Both the position numbers and the translations under genes were made by a program. Below the pieces are notes generated by a model, which was not told where the DNA came from, did no database searches, and was given only the letters and a program-made list of their open reading frames with translations. From Bacillota bacterium (lineage in GTDB: Bacteria > Bacillota > Clostridia > Acetivibrionales > DTU013), in the NCBI GenBank assembly GCA_023433505.1, contig JAEZCO010000004.1, positions 1 to 64,000 on the forward strand: a stretch of 64,000 nt of DNA, written 5' to 3'. Positions within the stretch are counted from its first letter, which is position 1; every line of letters begins with the position of its first letter. Below, piece after piece: positions 40,345 to 48,631 of this stretch.

Positions 40345-41559
40345 TTGACAATTTTCCTTACACTGTTTAAAAATGACATAAAGCTTTTTCTAAAGGATTG
40401 GAAAGCCTGTATTCTGCTGCTGGCTGCTCCGTTTATCTTCATCAGCTTTTTTACCTATGCGCTGACGCCTTATCTCAACAAGAGCAATTTTGTTGAGCCT
40501 TTTTCCATAGCGCTTGTGGATGAAGAGGATACGCCCCAAACGCGGATGCTTACGAAACAACTGGATGAAATGCAGATATTCAAAGAAGTGATACACACCA
40601 AAGAAGCTGATGCCATGCAGATGCTTTCAGAAGGCAGCATTGCCTCGGTGATTATAATTCCGCCGGACTTTACCCAAAGCGTAGCCTATGGAGAAAACAA
40701 GCCGGTGACCGTCATAGGTTCAAGTGCAAGGCCGCTTCAGTCCTTTATCGTAAAAAGCCTGATGCAAAGTGCGGCCAATCTCGTATCTGCCGCCCAGAAT
40801 GCCATAACCACCATTTATCACTATAATCAGAAGGCCGGTCTGAAAGGGAAAGAGCTTGACAAGCAGTTCGATGATTCAATCATGGCATTTTTTCTTGAGG
40901 CTCTGGCAAGGAATGAAGTATTCTCGCAGGTGGAGGCTGACTCAAAGCTTGATTTAACCCCGGTGGAATACTTCACCGCGGCGCTGATGGTGATATTTGC
41001 CATGTTTGCGGGAATGCCGGGCATGAAAATGCTGGTCACGGAGCGGACTTCGGGAATAACCCGGCGATTGGCGGCAGCGCCGGTGAAAATGTGGCAGGTA
41101 ATCCTGTCAAAGCTTCTTGTATCCATATTGCTGGTTGTCCTGCAGTTTGGATTGATTATCCTGCTGACGGCGGCAGTATTTAAGAATTACTGGGGCGCGC
41201 CGGTGGGGGATGTGCTGCTGCTTTTCGGCGGACTTGTCTTTGCCGTCTGTGCCTGGTCCATCTTTGTTGCGGCAATCTCCAGAACTTCAGCTTCAGCGGA
41301 CGCCATAGGCAACCTGGGTATTCTGACCATGGCGGTGCTGGGCGGAAGCATTTATCCCCTTTCCTCCATGCCCGAATTTGTCCGGGGCTTAAGCCGCCTG
41401 ACCATCAGCCGGTGGGCCATGGATGGATTTATGGTGCTGTTCTCGGGAAATGAAGCCCTCCATACCGGCACACAGGCGCTGATGCTGGTTATTATCGGAG
41501 CGGCGCTCTTCCTGCTGGCCGGAGGCTTCATGAAATTGGCTCAGAGGAGGCAATTATGA
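40345..41559 (+). CDS. ABC-2 type exporter permease 1
   Basis: 404 residues. One N-terminal helix, a large extracytoplasmic domain (residues about 45-210) and a C-terminal block of five or six helices: the ABC-2/YhgE-like plan, with LGILTMAVLGGSIYPLSSMP typical of the conserved segment. It starts with TTG at 40345 after AGGGGGACC. Its end overlaps the second permease by four bases, so the two are probably made as a heterodimer. Confidence 0.92.
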   Translation: MTIFLTLFKNDIKLFLKDWKACILLLAAPFIFISFFTYALTPYLNKSNFVEPFSIALVDEEDTPQTRMLTKQLDEMQIFKEVIHTKEADAMQMLSEGSIASVIIIPPDFTQSVAYGENKPVTVIGSSARPLQSFIVKSLMQSAANLVSAAQNAITTIYHYNQKAGLKGKELDKQFDDSIMAFFLEALARNEVFSQVEADSKLDLTPVEYFTAALMVIFAMFAGMPGMKMLVTERTSGITRRLAAAPVKMWQVILSKLLVSILLVVLQFGLIILLTAAVFKNYWGAPVGDVLLLFGGLVFAVCAWSIFVAAISRTSASADAIGNLGILTMAVLGGSIYPLSSMPEFVRGLSRLTISRWAMDGFMVLFSGNEALHTGTQALMLVIIGAALFLLAGGFMKLAQRRQL

Positions 41560-42764
41560 AGCTTTTGCTTATCGCGTGGTACAAATTGAAAATCATGATG
41601 GGTGACAGGCTGTTTTTTGCTGCGATGATCCTGTTGCCGCTCTTTATAACCATAGCTACCGGATATGCCTTAAGGTACGAAAAGCTTAACATGATACCGG
41701 TTGCTGTTGTTGATGAGGATCATAGCGGTTATTCCGCCCTTTTGCTGGAGAGAATCGGGTCAAAGGAAGGCCTTGATGTGAAATCCGTTGAGCGGGATGA
41801 AGCTGCCGGTATGCTGGAAGGGAACAAGGTGGAACAGGTTTTTATCATCAAAAGCGGCTTTGAGAAACGGATCAAGGGCGGGGATAAAAAAGAGCTGATC
41901 GATGTAGTTTCTTCACCTTCCTCCTACTCATCGGAATTTACCTCAGAAGTCATTGCAGGCGAGGTAATCAGGCTTATTACCGGAAATATGGCTGCCGGAT
42001 GGATTGCCGACCAGTATGGCAAGCTTGGTATAAAGGCGGAGGATAGCCTGACGGATGAGATACTGGCATATAATGACTCTCTGTGGGAGCCAAAGCCCCC
42101 TATGACAATTGTATATAAAGAACAACAGGGGAGTGGCATAAAAACGGTTGAAAGATCCACGATGCCTGTGGCGGTAGCTACTTCTACCGGTGTAATTGTT
42201 GCATTCATCATGTTTTATATTCTGTTCAGCAGTGGCTGGCTGGTGGAGGAGAGGGCAAACGGAACAGTGAAAAGGCTTGCTGTGGGGCCTCATGCATTGC
42301 TGCATTCATATGCCGGTAGTATCCTTGCTCTTCTGGCGGCAGGCATGTTCCAGGTTATATTGTTTTCGGTGATAGACAAGCTGCTGTTTACTGTGGAGCT
42401 GTTTCCCGGGATCTATTCCTATTTGCTGTTTTTTGCTTATTTGCTGGCAGTGATTTCCATTAGCCTGTTCCTTTCCTCCGTTTTGAAAACACAGGCGCAG
42501 TTGCAGGCGACTGCACCGGTTCTGGCTTTGATCACCGGGTTCGCCGGGGGCTGCTTCTGGAATTTTGTGGAGATGCCTGAAAGGATAAGGCTGCTTTCCA
42601 TGTTTACGCCTCAAGGCTGGATGCTGAAAGGGATTAAGAGCCTTCGGACGGATCCGTCGGACCTTGTGCCGGTGATGACGCCTTTGATGGTTTTATTTGT
42701 TATTGCATTGATTTTATTGCCGTCAAGCTATATTATAATTAAGAGAACTTTAAAAAGCAGTTAA
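41556..42764 (+). CDS. ABC-2 type exporter permease 2
   Basis: 402 residues with the same plan as its neighbour: one helix, an extracytoplasmic domain, then six C-terminal helices with LALITGFAGGCFWNF and MFTPQGWMLKGI as the conserved end. It pairs with permease 1 and the ATPase. The exported substrate is unknown; possibilities are peptide, lipid or drug. Confidence 0.92.
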   Translation: MKLLLIAWYKLKIMMGDRLFFAAMILLPLFITIATGYALRYEKLNMIPVAVVDEDHSGYSALLLERIGSKEGLDVKSVERDEAAGMLEGNKVEQVFIIKSGFEKRIKGGDKKELIDVVSSPSSYSSEFTSEVIAGEVIRLITGNMAAGWIADQYGKLGIKAEDSLTDEILAYNDSLWEPKPPMTIVYKEQQGSGIKTVERSTMPVAVATSTGVIVAFIMFYILFSSGWLVEERANGTVKRLAVGPHALLHSYAGSILALLAAGMFQVILFSVIDKLLFTVELFPGIYSYLLFFAYLLAVISISLFLSSVLKTQAQLQATAPVLALITGFAGGCFWNFVEMPERIRLLSMFTPQGWMLKGIKSLRTDPSDLVPVMTPLMVLFVIALILLPSSYIIIKRTLKSS

Positions 42765-42786
42765 GGATCGGCTAAAATATTAGTTC

Positions 42787-42843
42787 CAATTCTTTTTCGG
42801 GGAATGGAGCAGCTAGTGAAGTTTCCCGAAAAAGATTATTGGA
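42787..42843 (+). terminator. long hairpin after the ABC-2 operon
   Basis: TCTTTTTCGGG and CCCGAAAAAGA pair across about 25 bases; the flanking CCAAT and ATTGG extend the stem. There is no clear T run after it, so it could be a processing or stability hairpin rather than a true terminator. Confidence 0.5.
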
Positions 42844-42936
42844 AGTTATATTTCAACGAGTCCAAATAAGCATACTATACTTTAGAGCAGGATAAGCACA
42901 GGAAATAAACTACCGCAAATTGCAAAGGAGAAGAGA

Positions 42937-43563
42937 ATGAAAAAGGTCTGGAATGTGCTGCTGTACCCGGCCGGATTTTTCGAACGGCTTACGAATAACA
43001 AGGTTACCCTTGCTGCAGGGATCATCCTTATCGGGCTGATAGATTTTTTTATACCGGATGTAATGGAAGCTTACAAAACCTATTTTACGGATATAACAGG
43101 GAAATCTCCTTCAGATATTCAGTTTAATATCGTGTTGGCTGTTTTTGTAATACTGCTTTTAGGCTTCATTGATGTGGCTTTCTTTTCGATTCCGTTGTAT
43201 GACATTTTCAAATTTTTCAAGAAAAAAGAAGGCTTACCCCATCAGGCATCTGCCATAAAAGTGATGAAAATCTATATCATGTCCCACTTTTTAATCATAC
43301 CGGTGAATGTACTCCTTTATTATACGGTGTTTCACAATCTCAGCAGCGACAGCGGCGCCGGTGAAATCATTCTGGCGGAAGCAGTGTTTTTTGCGGTAAT
43401 GATCTGGTCTTCTGCAATCATTACCCGGGGAATTAATACCCTCTATCAATTCGGACCCTTTTTAAAAAGGCTTACCTTCCTGATCGTATTTACCTGGGGC
43501 TTCCTGTTCAGTATGGTGCTGGACATGCAAATCATGAACTGGCTTTTGAAGCTTTTTAAATAA
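42937..43563 (+). CDS. membrane protein, Yip1-like hydrophobic profile
   Basis: 208 residues with five membrane helices and a soluble N-terminal start (MKKVWNVLLYPAGFFERL). The profile and the N-terminal FFxxL segment resemble Yip1-domain proteins, but I cannot confirm this by eye. It has its own region upstream and is followed by a strong terminator, so it is probably a single gene. GGAGAAGAGA precedes the ATG. Confidence 0.65.
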   Translation: MKKVWNVLLYPAGFFERLTNNKVTLAAGIILIGLIDFFIPDVMEAYKTYFTDITGKSPSDIQFNIVLAVFVILLLGFIDVAFFSIPLYDIFKFFKKKEGLPHQASAIKVMKIYIMSHFLIIPVNVLLYYTVFHNLSSDSGAGEIILAEAVFFAVMIWSSAIITRGINTLYQFGPFLKRLTFLIVFTWGFLFSMVLDMQIMNWLLKLFK

Positions 43564-43641
43564 GCGCTTTCAACCTTTGAAGGAATACTCCGTTAAGTAA
43601 ATAAAAGACAGAGATATAAAGAAATGATTCATTACCGCATA

Positions 43642-43680
43642 ACAAAAGGCCCCTGTAAAAGGTAGGGCCTTTTGTCTTTT
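43642..43680 (+). terminator. terminator after the membrane protein gene
   Basis: ACAAAAGGCCC and GGGCCTTTTGT form an 11-bp stem followed by CTTTTC. Confidence 0.9.
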
Positions 43681-43807
43681 CGGGATAAAGTTTTCAATCT
43701 ACATAATTTCTACAAATTTATTGTATATACTTTGTTTACTACTTGAAAAGAGGTGCTGCTTTCCATATAGAGTCCTGGCAGGCCTGGAATGAAGGGAGAA
43801 GTTTACA

Positions 43808-43957
43808 ATGCAATTTTTATTGAGCCACTGGCATTGCATTTTACCAATTGCCGCCATTGTCATCGCTATGTTCTTTATACGTGACAAACCCGGGGATAAA
43901 TCGAGCGAAAGCAGGCCTGACGAGGCCGGCGACAAACACATCAGCAGAAATACATGA
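43808..43957 (+). CDS. small single-pass membrane protein, 49 residues
   Basis: A good ribosome site (AAGGGAGAAG) precedes the ATG. The peptide has one hydrophobic helix (CILPIAAIVIAMFFI) followed by a charged, Asp/Ser/Lys-rich tail of about 25 residues. Its short length, clear start and membrane profile make it a likely real small protein. It resembles no family I recognise. It lies 180 bases upstream of the RelB-YoeB pair on the same strand, without an obvious link. Confidence 0.6.
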   Translation: MQFLLSHWHCILPIAAIVIAMFFIRDKPGDKSSESRPDEAGDKHISRNT

Positions 43958-44073
43958 CCCGGACGGACTGTACGATAACCATACCCTACGATTTATTGAG
44001 TAAGGAGAAGGGTATCAAAGCGCATAAAGGGAGAACAAAAGAAGTGGTATCCTGAAACAAATACGACGTTGTG

Positions 44074-44102
44074 TTGCAAATGATTGACGTTTGCAGTACA
44101 AT
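44074..44102 (+). promoter_or_regulatory. promoter and operator of the RelB-YoeB pair
   Basis: TTGCAA and TACAAT are spaced by 17 bases. TGCAAA and TTTGCA (44075-44095) form an inverted repeat with a nine-base centre that covers the -35 and spacer, fitting autorepression by the RelB antitoxin. Confidence 0.55.
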
Positions 44103-44136
44103 ATACATAGAATAAGATTAAAAGGAGACAAAAAAT

Positions 44137-44403
44137 ATGGCTAAAGCTGCTAGTATAAATATGCGTATTGATCCTGAATTTAAAGAAAAAGTTGAAAAAC
44201 TTTTCAATGAACTTGGTTTATCCACTACGGAGGCGATTAATATATTTTTGCACCAATCCGTATTACAAGGAGGACTGCCCTTTGAAGTAAAAAATTTCCG
44301 GAAAGTAAATTATTTTGCCGATTTACATCAATCGATCGAACAATTGGAACAAGGTAAAATTGTTATTAAGACGATGGATGAATTGGAGGAAATGGAAAAT
44401 TGA
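44137..44403 (+). CDS. RelB/DinJ-family antitoxin
   Basis: 88 residues. The N terminus (INMRIDPEFKEKVEKLFNEL then GLSTTEAINIFLHQSVLQG) is the RelB/DinJ ribbon-helix-helix domain, and the acidic/hydrophobic tail (MDELEEMEN) binds the toxin. AAAAGGAGAC precedes the ATG. Its stop codon overlaps the toxin's TTG start. Confidence 0.93.
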   Translation: MAKAASINMRIDPEFKEKVEKLFNELGLSTTEAINIFLHQSVLQGGLPFEVKNFRKVNYFADLHQSIEQLEQGKIVIKTMDELEEMEN

Positions 44404-44663
44404 ATATCATTTTTTCCGAAAAAAGCTTTTATGAATATACAGAGTGGCAGGCAAAAGATAAAAAAACAGTTAAGAAAATCAACGAACTTATTAGGGATAT
44501 TCAAAGAAACGGGCTGCTCAAAGGGATAGGGCAGCCTGAACTTTTAAGACATGGCCTTTCAGGCTATTGCAGCCGGAGGATAAACGAGGAGCACAGATTG
44601 GTTTATGCTATGGATACCAATAACAATTTGGTAATTGTAAAATGCAGCGGGCATTACGAATAA
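44400..44663 (+). CDS. yoeB: YoeB/Txe-family mRNA interferase toxin
   Basis: 87 residues. The sequence IIFSEKSFYEYTEWQAKDKK begins the RelE-like fold, and the end GYCSRRINEEHRLVYA... KCSGHYE carries the catalytic Glu, Arg and His/Tyr of YoeB. It cleaves mRNA in the ribosomal A site. It begins with TTG inside the antitoxin's last codons, a weak start that should keep toxin output below antitoxin output. Confidence 0.94.
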   Translation: MNIIFSEKSFYEYTEWQAKDKKTVKKINELIRDIQRNGLLKGIGQPELLRHGLSGYCSRRINEEHRLVYAMDTNNNLVIVKCSGHYE

Positions 44664-44708
44664 AAATCATCTCCTTCGCTATTTAACTGAAAATCCTTAT
44701 AGCGTTAT

Positions 44709-44742
44709 AAAGGGATTGGAATCAACGCCAACCCCTTTTTAT
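44709..44742 (+). terminator. terminator between yoeB and the convergent ABC-F gene
   Basis: AAAGGGATTGG and CCAACCCCTTTTT form a stem with one mismatch around AATCAACG and end in a T run. Confidence 0.75.
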
Positions 44743-44756
44743 GAACACACCCTGTT

Positions 44757-46370
44757 TCAATACATCTGTGAACGGAGCGCTGCGATATCTTCGCTTTCCA
44801 AATACTCGTCATAGGTCATCTGCCGGTCGATCAAGCCTTTGGGCGTTATTTCAATGATCCTGTTGGCCACGGTCTGCACAAACTGATGGTCATGGGAGAC
44901 GAACAGGATGGTGCCTTTGAAGTTTATCAAGCCGTTATTCAATGCCGTAATGGATTCAAGGTCAAGATGGTTTGTCGGCTCGTCAAACAGCAGCACATTG
45001 GCGCCGGAAAGCATCATCCTGGACAGCATGCAGCGGACTTTTTCGCCGCCGGACAGCACGCTGGCCTTTTTCAGGGCTTCCTCACCGGAGAACAGCATTC
45101 TTCCAAGCCAGCCTCTGACAAAGGTTTCGGTCTGGTCCTTTGTAAACTGTCTCAGCCAATCGACCAGATTCAAATCAACGCCGTCAAAAAAGGAGGAGTT
45201 GTCTTTGGGGAAGTAAGCCTGGGAGGTGGTGATGCCCCATTTATACTCTCCGCTGTCGGCGGATATTTCCTCCATCAATATTCTGAATAGAGTGGTCTTA
45301 GGCAGTCCGTTGGGGCCGACAAGTGCAATTTTGTCACCCTTGTTTACAGTGAAGCTGATGTTGTCCAGTACTTTTTCGCCTTCATACTCCTTGCTGATGC
45401 CGTTTACTTCCAGCAGCACATTTCCGGCTTCCCTGTCAGGCTTGAAATCTATGAAAGGATATTTCCTGGAGGAAGGCCGGATATCTTCCAGCGTCAGCTT
45501 TTCCAGGATCTTCTTTCTTGATGTGGCCTGCTTGGATTTTGATGCATTGGCGCTGAACCGCTGTATGAACTCCTGCAGCTCGTTGATCTTTGCTTCGATC
45601 TTTTTGTTTGCGTCCTTGGCTTGTTGAAGGGCAAGCTGGCTTGACTCATACCAAAAATCGTAATTACCCGAGTAAAGCTGGATCTTTCCAAAGTCGATGT
45701 CGGCAATATGCGTGCAGACCTTGTTCAGAAAGTGCCTGTCATGGGAGACAACGATGACGGTGTTGTCGAAATTGTACAGGAAATTCTCAAGCCATGCGAT
45801 GGAAGCTATATCAAGATGGTTGGTAGGCTCGTCCAGCAGCAGGATGTCAGGATTGCCAAAGAGTGCCTGGGCCAGCAGCACCTTCACCTTGTCGTTCCCA
45901 TCCAGATCCTTCATTTTCTTGGTATGAAGCTCTTCTCCGATACCAAGGCCGTTTAACAGCATGGCGGCTTCCGACTCGGCTTCCCAGCCGTTGAGCTCGG
46001 AAAATTCGCCTTCCAGCTCGGAAATCTTGATTCCGTCTTCCTCGGTAAATTCGGATTTGGAATATAAGGCGTCCTTTGCATCCATGATCTCGCAGAGTCT
46101 TTTATGGCCCATGATTACCGTCTTCAAAACTTCAAATTCATCAAATTCGTAATGATCCTGTTTCAGAACGGCCAGCCGTTCCCCGGAGTTGATGAAAACC
46201 TCTCCCTTGTTGGCGTCCATTTCGCCGGAGAGAATTTTCAAAAAGGTTGATTTCCCGGAGCCGTTGGCTCCTATAATCCCGTAGCAGTTGCCCGGAGAGA
46301 ATTTTATTGTTACATTGTCAAATAATACACGGCCTCCGAAACGGAGTGAAATGCCGCTTGTGCTGATCAT
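44757..46370 (-). CDS. ABC-F family ATPase (YbiT/YkpA type)
   Basis: 537 residues with two ABC domains joined by a charged linker (QQAKDANKKIEAKINELQEF), no membrane part. Domain 1 has Walker A GANGSGKST and LLLDEPTNHLD but a degenerate signature (LDGNDKVKV). Domain 2 has an intact signature (LSGGEKVRCM) and LLFDEPTNHLD, but its Walker A reads GPNGLPKTT: proline 357 stands where the invariant glycine before Lys belongs. ABC-F proteins act on the ribosome, in translation regulation or antibiotic resistance. The odd P-loop is either a real variant or a sequence error. The minus-strand promoter at 46504-46531 gives a leader of about 130 bases. Confidence 0.92.
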   Translation of the reverse strand: MISTSGISLRFGGRVLFDNVTIKFSPGNCYGIIGANGSGKSTFLKILSGEMDANKGEVFINSGERLAVLKQDHYEFDEFEVLKTVIMGHKRLCEIMDAKDALYSKSEFTEEDGIKISELEGEFSELNGWEAESEAAMLLNGLGIGEELHTKKMKDLDGNDKVKVLLAQALFGNPDILLLDEPTNHLDIASIAWLENFLYNFDNTVIVVSHDRHFLNKVCTHIADIDFGKIQLYSGNYDFWYESSQLALQQAKDANKKIEAKINELQEFIQRFSANASKSKQATSRKKILEKLTLEDIRPSSRKYPFIDFKPDREAGNVLLEVNGISKEYEGEKVLDNISFTVNKGDKIALVGPNGLPKTTLFRILMEEISADSGEYKWGITTSQAYFPKDNSSFFDGVDLNLVDWLRQFTKDQTETFVRGWLGRMLFSGEEALKKASVLSGGEKVRCMLSRMMLSGANVLLFDEPTNHLDLESITALNNGLINFKGTILFVSHDHQFVQTVANRIIEITPKGLIDRQMTYDEYLESEDIAALRSQMY

Positions 46371-46503
46371 TAAGCGTTACCTTCCTTATTTGCTATTGTT
46401 GGAATTTAACCCAAGACTATATCTGAGTCCGGACCAAACTAACGGATATCACTGTCCGGATATCTGGAAAATACGCGCCTGCAATCCGGATGTGTCCCCT
46501 GAC

Positions 46504-46531
46504 ATTATAGCATATTTGAGGCGCTTGTCCA
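46504..46531 (-). promoter_or_regulatory. promoter of the ABC-F gene
   Basis: On the minus strand TGGACA and TATAAT are spaced by 16 bases. The predicted transcript has a leader of about 130 bases containing an inverted GTCCGGA pair; ribosome-targeting ABC-F genes often carry attenuating leaders, but no terminator hairpin is clear here. Confidence 0.65.
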
Positions 46532-46546
46532 CTTTTAAATTCAAAA

Positions 46547-46572
46547 GGAGGTTCGAATCCTGGCGGTGTAAA
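46547..46572 (+). other. isolated tRNA T-arm-like segment
   Basis: GGAGGTTCGAATCCTGGCGG contains the TTCGAATCC box-B sequence found in tRNA T arms, with a three-pair AGG/CCT stem. No D arm, anticodon stem or acceptor precedes it. It may be the remnant of a tRNA or of an integration site, or chance. Confidence 0.25.
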
Positions 46573-46636
46573 AAGCAGACCTTCTCCAGCCGCTGCCATC
46601 CGGAGGCTGAAGAAGACTACACCTGAAAAAGGGCAG

Positions 46637-46867
46637 ATGGAAGTTATCGGGCGAGAAGCGGGAAATGCTCACTGGTCAGCCAAAACATCCTCCGAAAAAT
46701 CAAATAGTTTTTTTACAAGGTTGATCATTGATCTGCTTGGCCTGCGCCAGGAAAAAGACGGAAATATGGGACATTTCGGCTTCCTGTCGCTGTTTCTGAT
46801 TCCTGGCTTTTTGCATATATTTTACCATATACAATGGACTGCTGTATGGCAGATTCAAAATAATTAA
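46637..46867 (+). CDS. doubtful small membrane-protein frame
   Basis: 76 codons with a hydrophobic stretch GHFGFLSLFLIPGFLHIF and a charged N-terminal half. AAAGGGCAG precedes the ATG at a short distance. There is no operon partner. It may be a decayed gene. The 690-base gap it lies in holds otherwise the ABC-F promoter and the tRNA-Arg promoter. Confidence 0.25.
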   Translation: MEVIGREAGNAHWSAKTSSEKSNSFFTRLIIDLLGLRQEKDGNMGHFGFLSLFLIPGFLHIFYHIQWTAVWQIQNN

Positions 46868-46945
46868 TGCACTTTTAGGCAGGGTGTCTGTAAAGAAAAG
46901 AATGGGGGGAGGTAATAATTGGATTGCAAAAGTGTGCAATTGGTA

Positions 46946-46974
46946 TTGACTTTATAAGGGTCTGAATATACAAT
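46946..46974 (+). promoter_or_regulatory. promoter of tRNA-Arg
   Basis: TTGACT and TACAAT are spaced by 17 bases and lie about 85 bases before the tRNA 5' end. Confidence 0.65.
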
Positions 46975-47059
46975 AGCTTCTGTAGGCAGTGAATTTGTTA
47001 AAAAAGAATAGTTGACCGGAAATATCTCGGGTAGCAGTGAACCGGGGATATAAAGATGT

Positions 47060-47134
47060 GTCTCGGTGGCCTAATGGATAAGGTAGCGGATTCCGGTTCC
47101 GCTGATGCGGGTTCGATTCCTGTCCGGGACGCCA
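47060..47134 (+). tRNA. tRNA-Arg (CCG)
   Basis: 75 bases with encoded CCA. Acceptor GTCTCGG/CCGGGAC, anticodon stem GCGGA/TCCGC around TTCCGGT (anticodon CCG) and the T arm GGGTTCGATTCCT are intact. It is a single-gene unit with its own promoter and terminator. Confidence 0.95.
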
Positions 47135-47136
47135 AA

Positions 47137-47169
47137 AATACCAAGCCTTTTGGGGTTTGGTATTTTTTA
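47137..47169 (+). terminator. terminator of tRNA-Arg
   Basis: AAATACCAA and TTGGTATTT pair around a GC-containing loop and are followed by a T run. Confidence 0.88.
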
Positions 47170-47203
47170 TTTCCAAGTTTTTGGTACTGGCAAGCGTGTC
47201 CAT

Positions 47204-47392
47204 TCACCGACAGAGCGGCCATTGAATCATTTCCTTAAGCATTGGTATAACTTTGATGCATACAGCTTCGGGGGCATATTTGCTGCCGCATTCGTATATT
47301 TTCATAAAGTCACAGGAATCATTCATAGCCTCCACGCCATCTACCCCCTTCATAACCGTATCGACCGCTCTTCCAAGGATAGGTGCGTACAT
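47204..47392 (-). CDS. doubtful small frame or gene remnant
   Basis: 62 codons whose composition (VDTVMKGVDGVEAMNDSCDF, KIYECGSKYAPEAVCIKVIP) looks protein-like rather than random, with two Cys. No ribosome binding site is visible, and it matches nothing I know. It could be the C-terminal remnant of a larger gene. It lies between tRNA-Arg and the DMT transporter. Confidence 0.3.
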   Translation of the reverse strand: MYAPILGRAVDTVMKGVDGVEAMNDSCDFMKIYECGSKYAPEAVCIKVIPMLKEMIQWPLCR

Positions 47393-47460
47393 CTTACACT
47401 TTAACAGGACTTGCGATTAGTAAAAGTGGAATAGAGAACATCCGATAACGGAGATATATT

Positions 47461-48513
47461 CTAATGCTCATGCCTGTGGTGAATATCAGGACTATGGGCA
47501 TGAGCGTGCTCAATATTCGTGTGTATGTGTTTGTGAGTATGTTCTGTCAGGTCATTTTCATTATGCGCATGCATGTGGTGATTATCATCATGAGTATGCC
47601 TGTGGTCGTGCTCAATTGTAATATGCCTGTGAAGATGCGCATGATCTTCCCTGAGGATGAGGATTGTGCCTGCAATCATGAAGGGTAAGGATAACAGGAG
47701 GTTTATTCCCGGCCATTCCCTGAAAATAATCAAGGAAACAATAGCTCCGACAAAGGGCGCAGAACCGAAGAAAGCGCTTGTCCTCGCAGCACCAAGACTG
47801 CGCATTGCAAAAACAAACAGAAAAATACTTGTGCCATAGCTTAAGAAACCGAGAGCCAATGCCGCAAGAATAATTCCCGGGGCAGGGAAACGGTTGCCGG
47901 CCGATAGCGCAATGACAAGGGATACCGTCCCGGCGGAGATGCCTTTTACTGTTACAATGGACAAAGGGCTTTTGGCAGAAATGTTTCGGGTAAAATTGTT
48001 GTCCATGCCCCAGAAAAAGCATGCCAACATGACTCCTGCGGCGCCGATGGAGATGCCCCAGCTTCCGCTCGCATCCCAGGTAAGGATTACGCTTGCCAGG
48101 GTTATGCAAGCTACGGCTGTCCATATCCATTTACCCAAGGCTTCCTTGAAAGCGATAACTGCAATGAGACTTGTGGCCACTCCTTCAAAATTCAGAAGTA
48201 AGGAAGCTGTTGCCGCCGGAGTATTTTTCAGACTGAGCATCAATATGATGGGCGCTGCCACTCCCCCCGTGATTATGGCGCCGGCAAGCCATGGGATATC
48301 CTTCCGTACCAGAGGGGCCTCCTTTTCGGCAGGACTTGTGAATTTTTGAATTATTGCTGCAAATAGCAGCCCAAACCCACTCCCCAGATATAAAAGCGCC
48401 GCCAGCATAACCGGATCGACGCCGTTCAGCAGCAGCTTCGACAAAGGAGCGCTTATGCCGAAGAGTACGGCTGCCAGGATAGCTTGCAGTTTTGGATAAA
48501 TATTTCTATTCAA
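47461..48513 (-). CDS. DMT/EamA transporter with a histidine-rich C-terminal tail
   Basis: 350 residues. Ten membrane helices in two EamA repeats (LQAILAAVLFGISAPLSKLL starts repeat 1; ACFFWGMDNNFTRNISAKSP starts repeat 2) are followed by a cytoplasmic tail of about 60 residues with 23 histidines in HxH, HDH and HHRHEH patterns. Drug/metabolite transporters normally export amino acids, sugars or drugs; the His-rich tail strongly suggests binding of Zn2+, Ni2+, Co2+ or Cu+ and a role in metal handling. AGGAGAGATACTTG precedes the ATG. Confidence 0.88.
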   Translation of the reverse strand: MNRNIYPKLQAILAAVLFGISAPLSKLLLNGVDPVMLAALLYLGSGFGLLFAAIIQKFTSPAEKEAPLVRKDIPWLAGAIITGGVAAPIILMLSLKNTPAATASLLLNFEGVATSLIAVIAFKEALGKWIWTAVACITLASVILTWDASGSWGISIGAAGVMLACFFWGMDNNFTRNISAKSPLSIVTVKGISAGTVSLVIALSAGNRFPAPGIILAALALGFLSYGTSIFLFVFAMRSLGAARTSAFFGSAPFVGAIVSLIIFREWPGINLLLSLPFMIAGTILILREDHAHLHRHITIEHDHRHTHDDNHHMHAHNENDLTEHTHKHIHTNIEHAHAHSPDIHHRHEH

Positions 48514-48631
48514 GTATCTCTCCTAATTTTCTCTTTTTGATGAATGATACCTTCATTATATATTTTTAAAAATGCAGTCGCAATAACTCTTGCAGCCTTT
48601 TTGTTCAGGCTTCTCTCAAAGCGGAAAATAT

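Noticed and set aside
46417..46599. 60-codon minus-strand frame containing PPGFEPP
   Set aside because: Generated by antisense of the T-arm-like segment and the ABC-F leader; no ribosome site.
46952..47203. 83-codon minus-strand frame across tRNA-Arg
   Set aside because: It is antisense to the tRNA and its terminator; no ribosome site.
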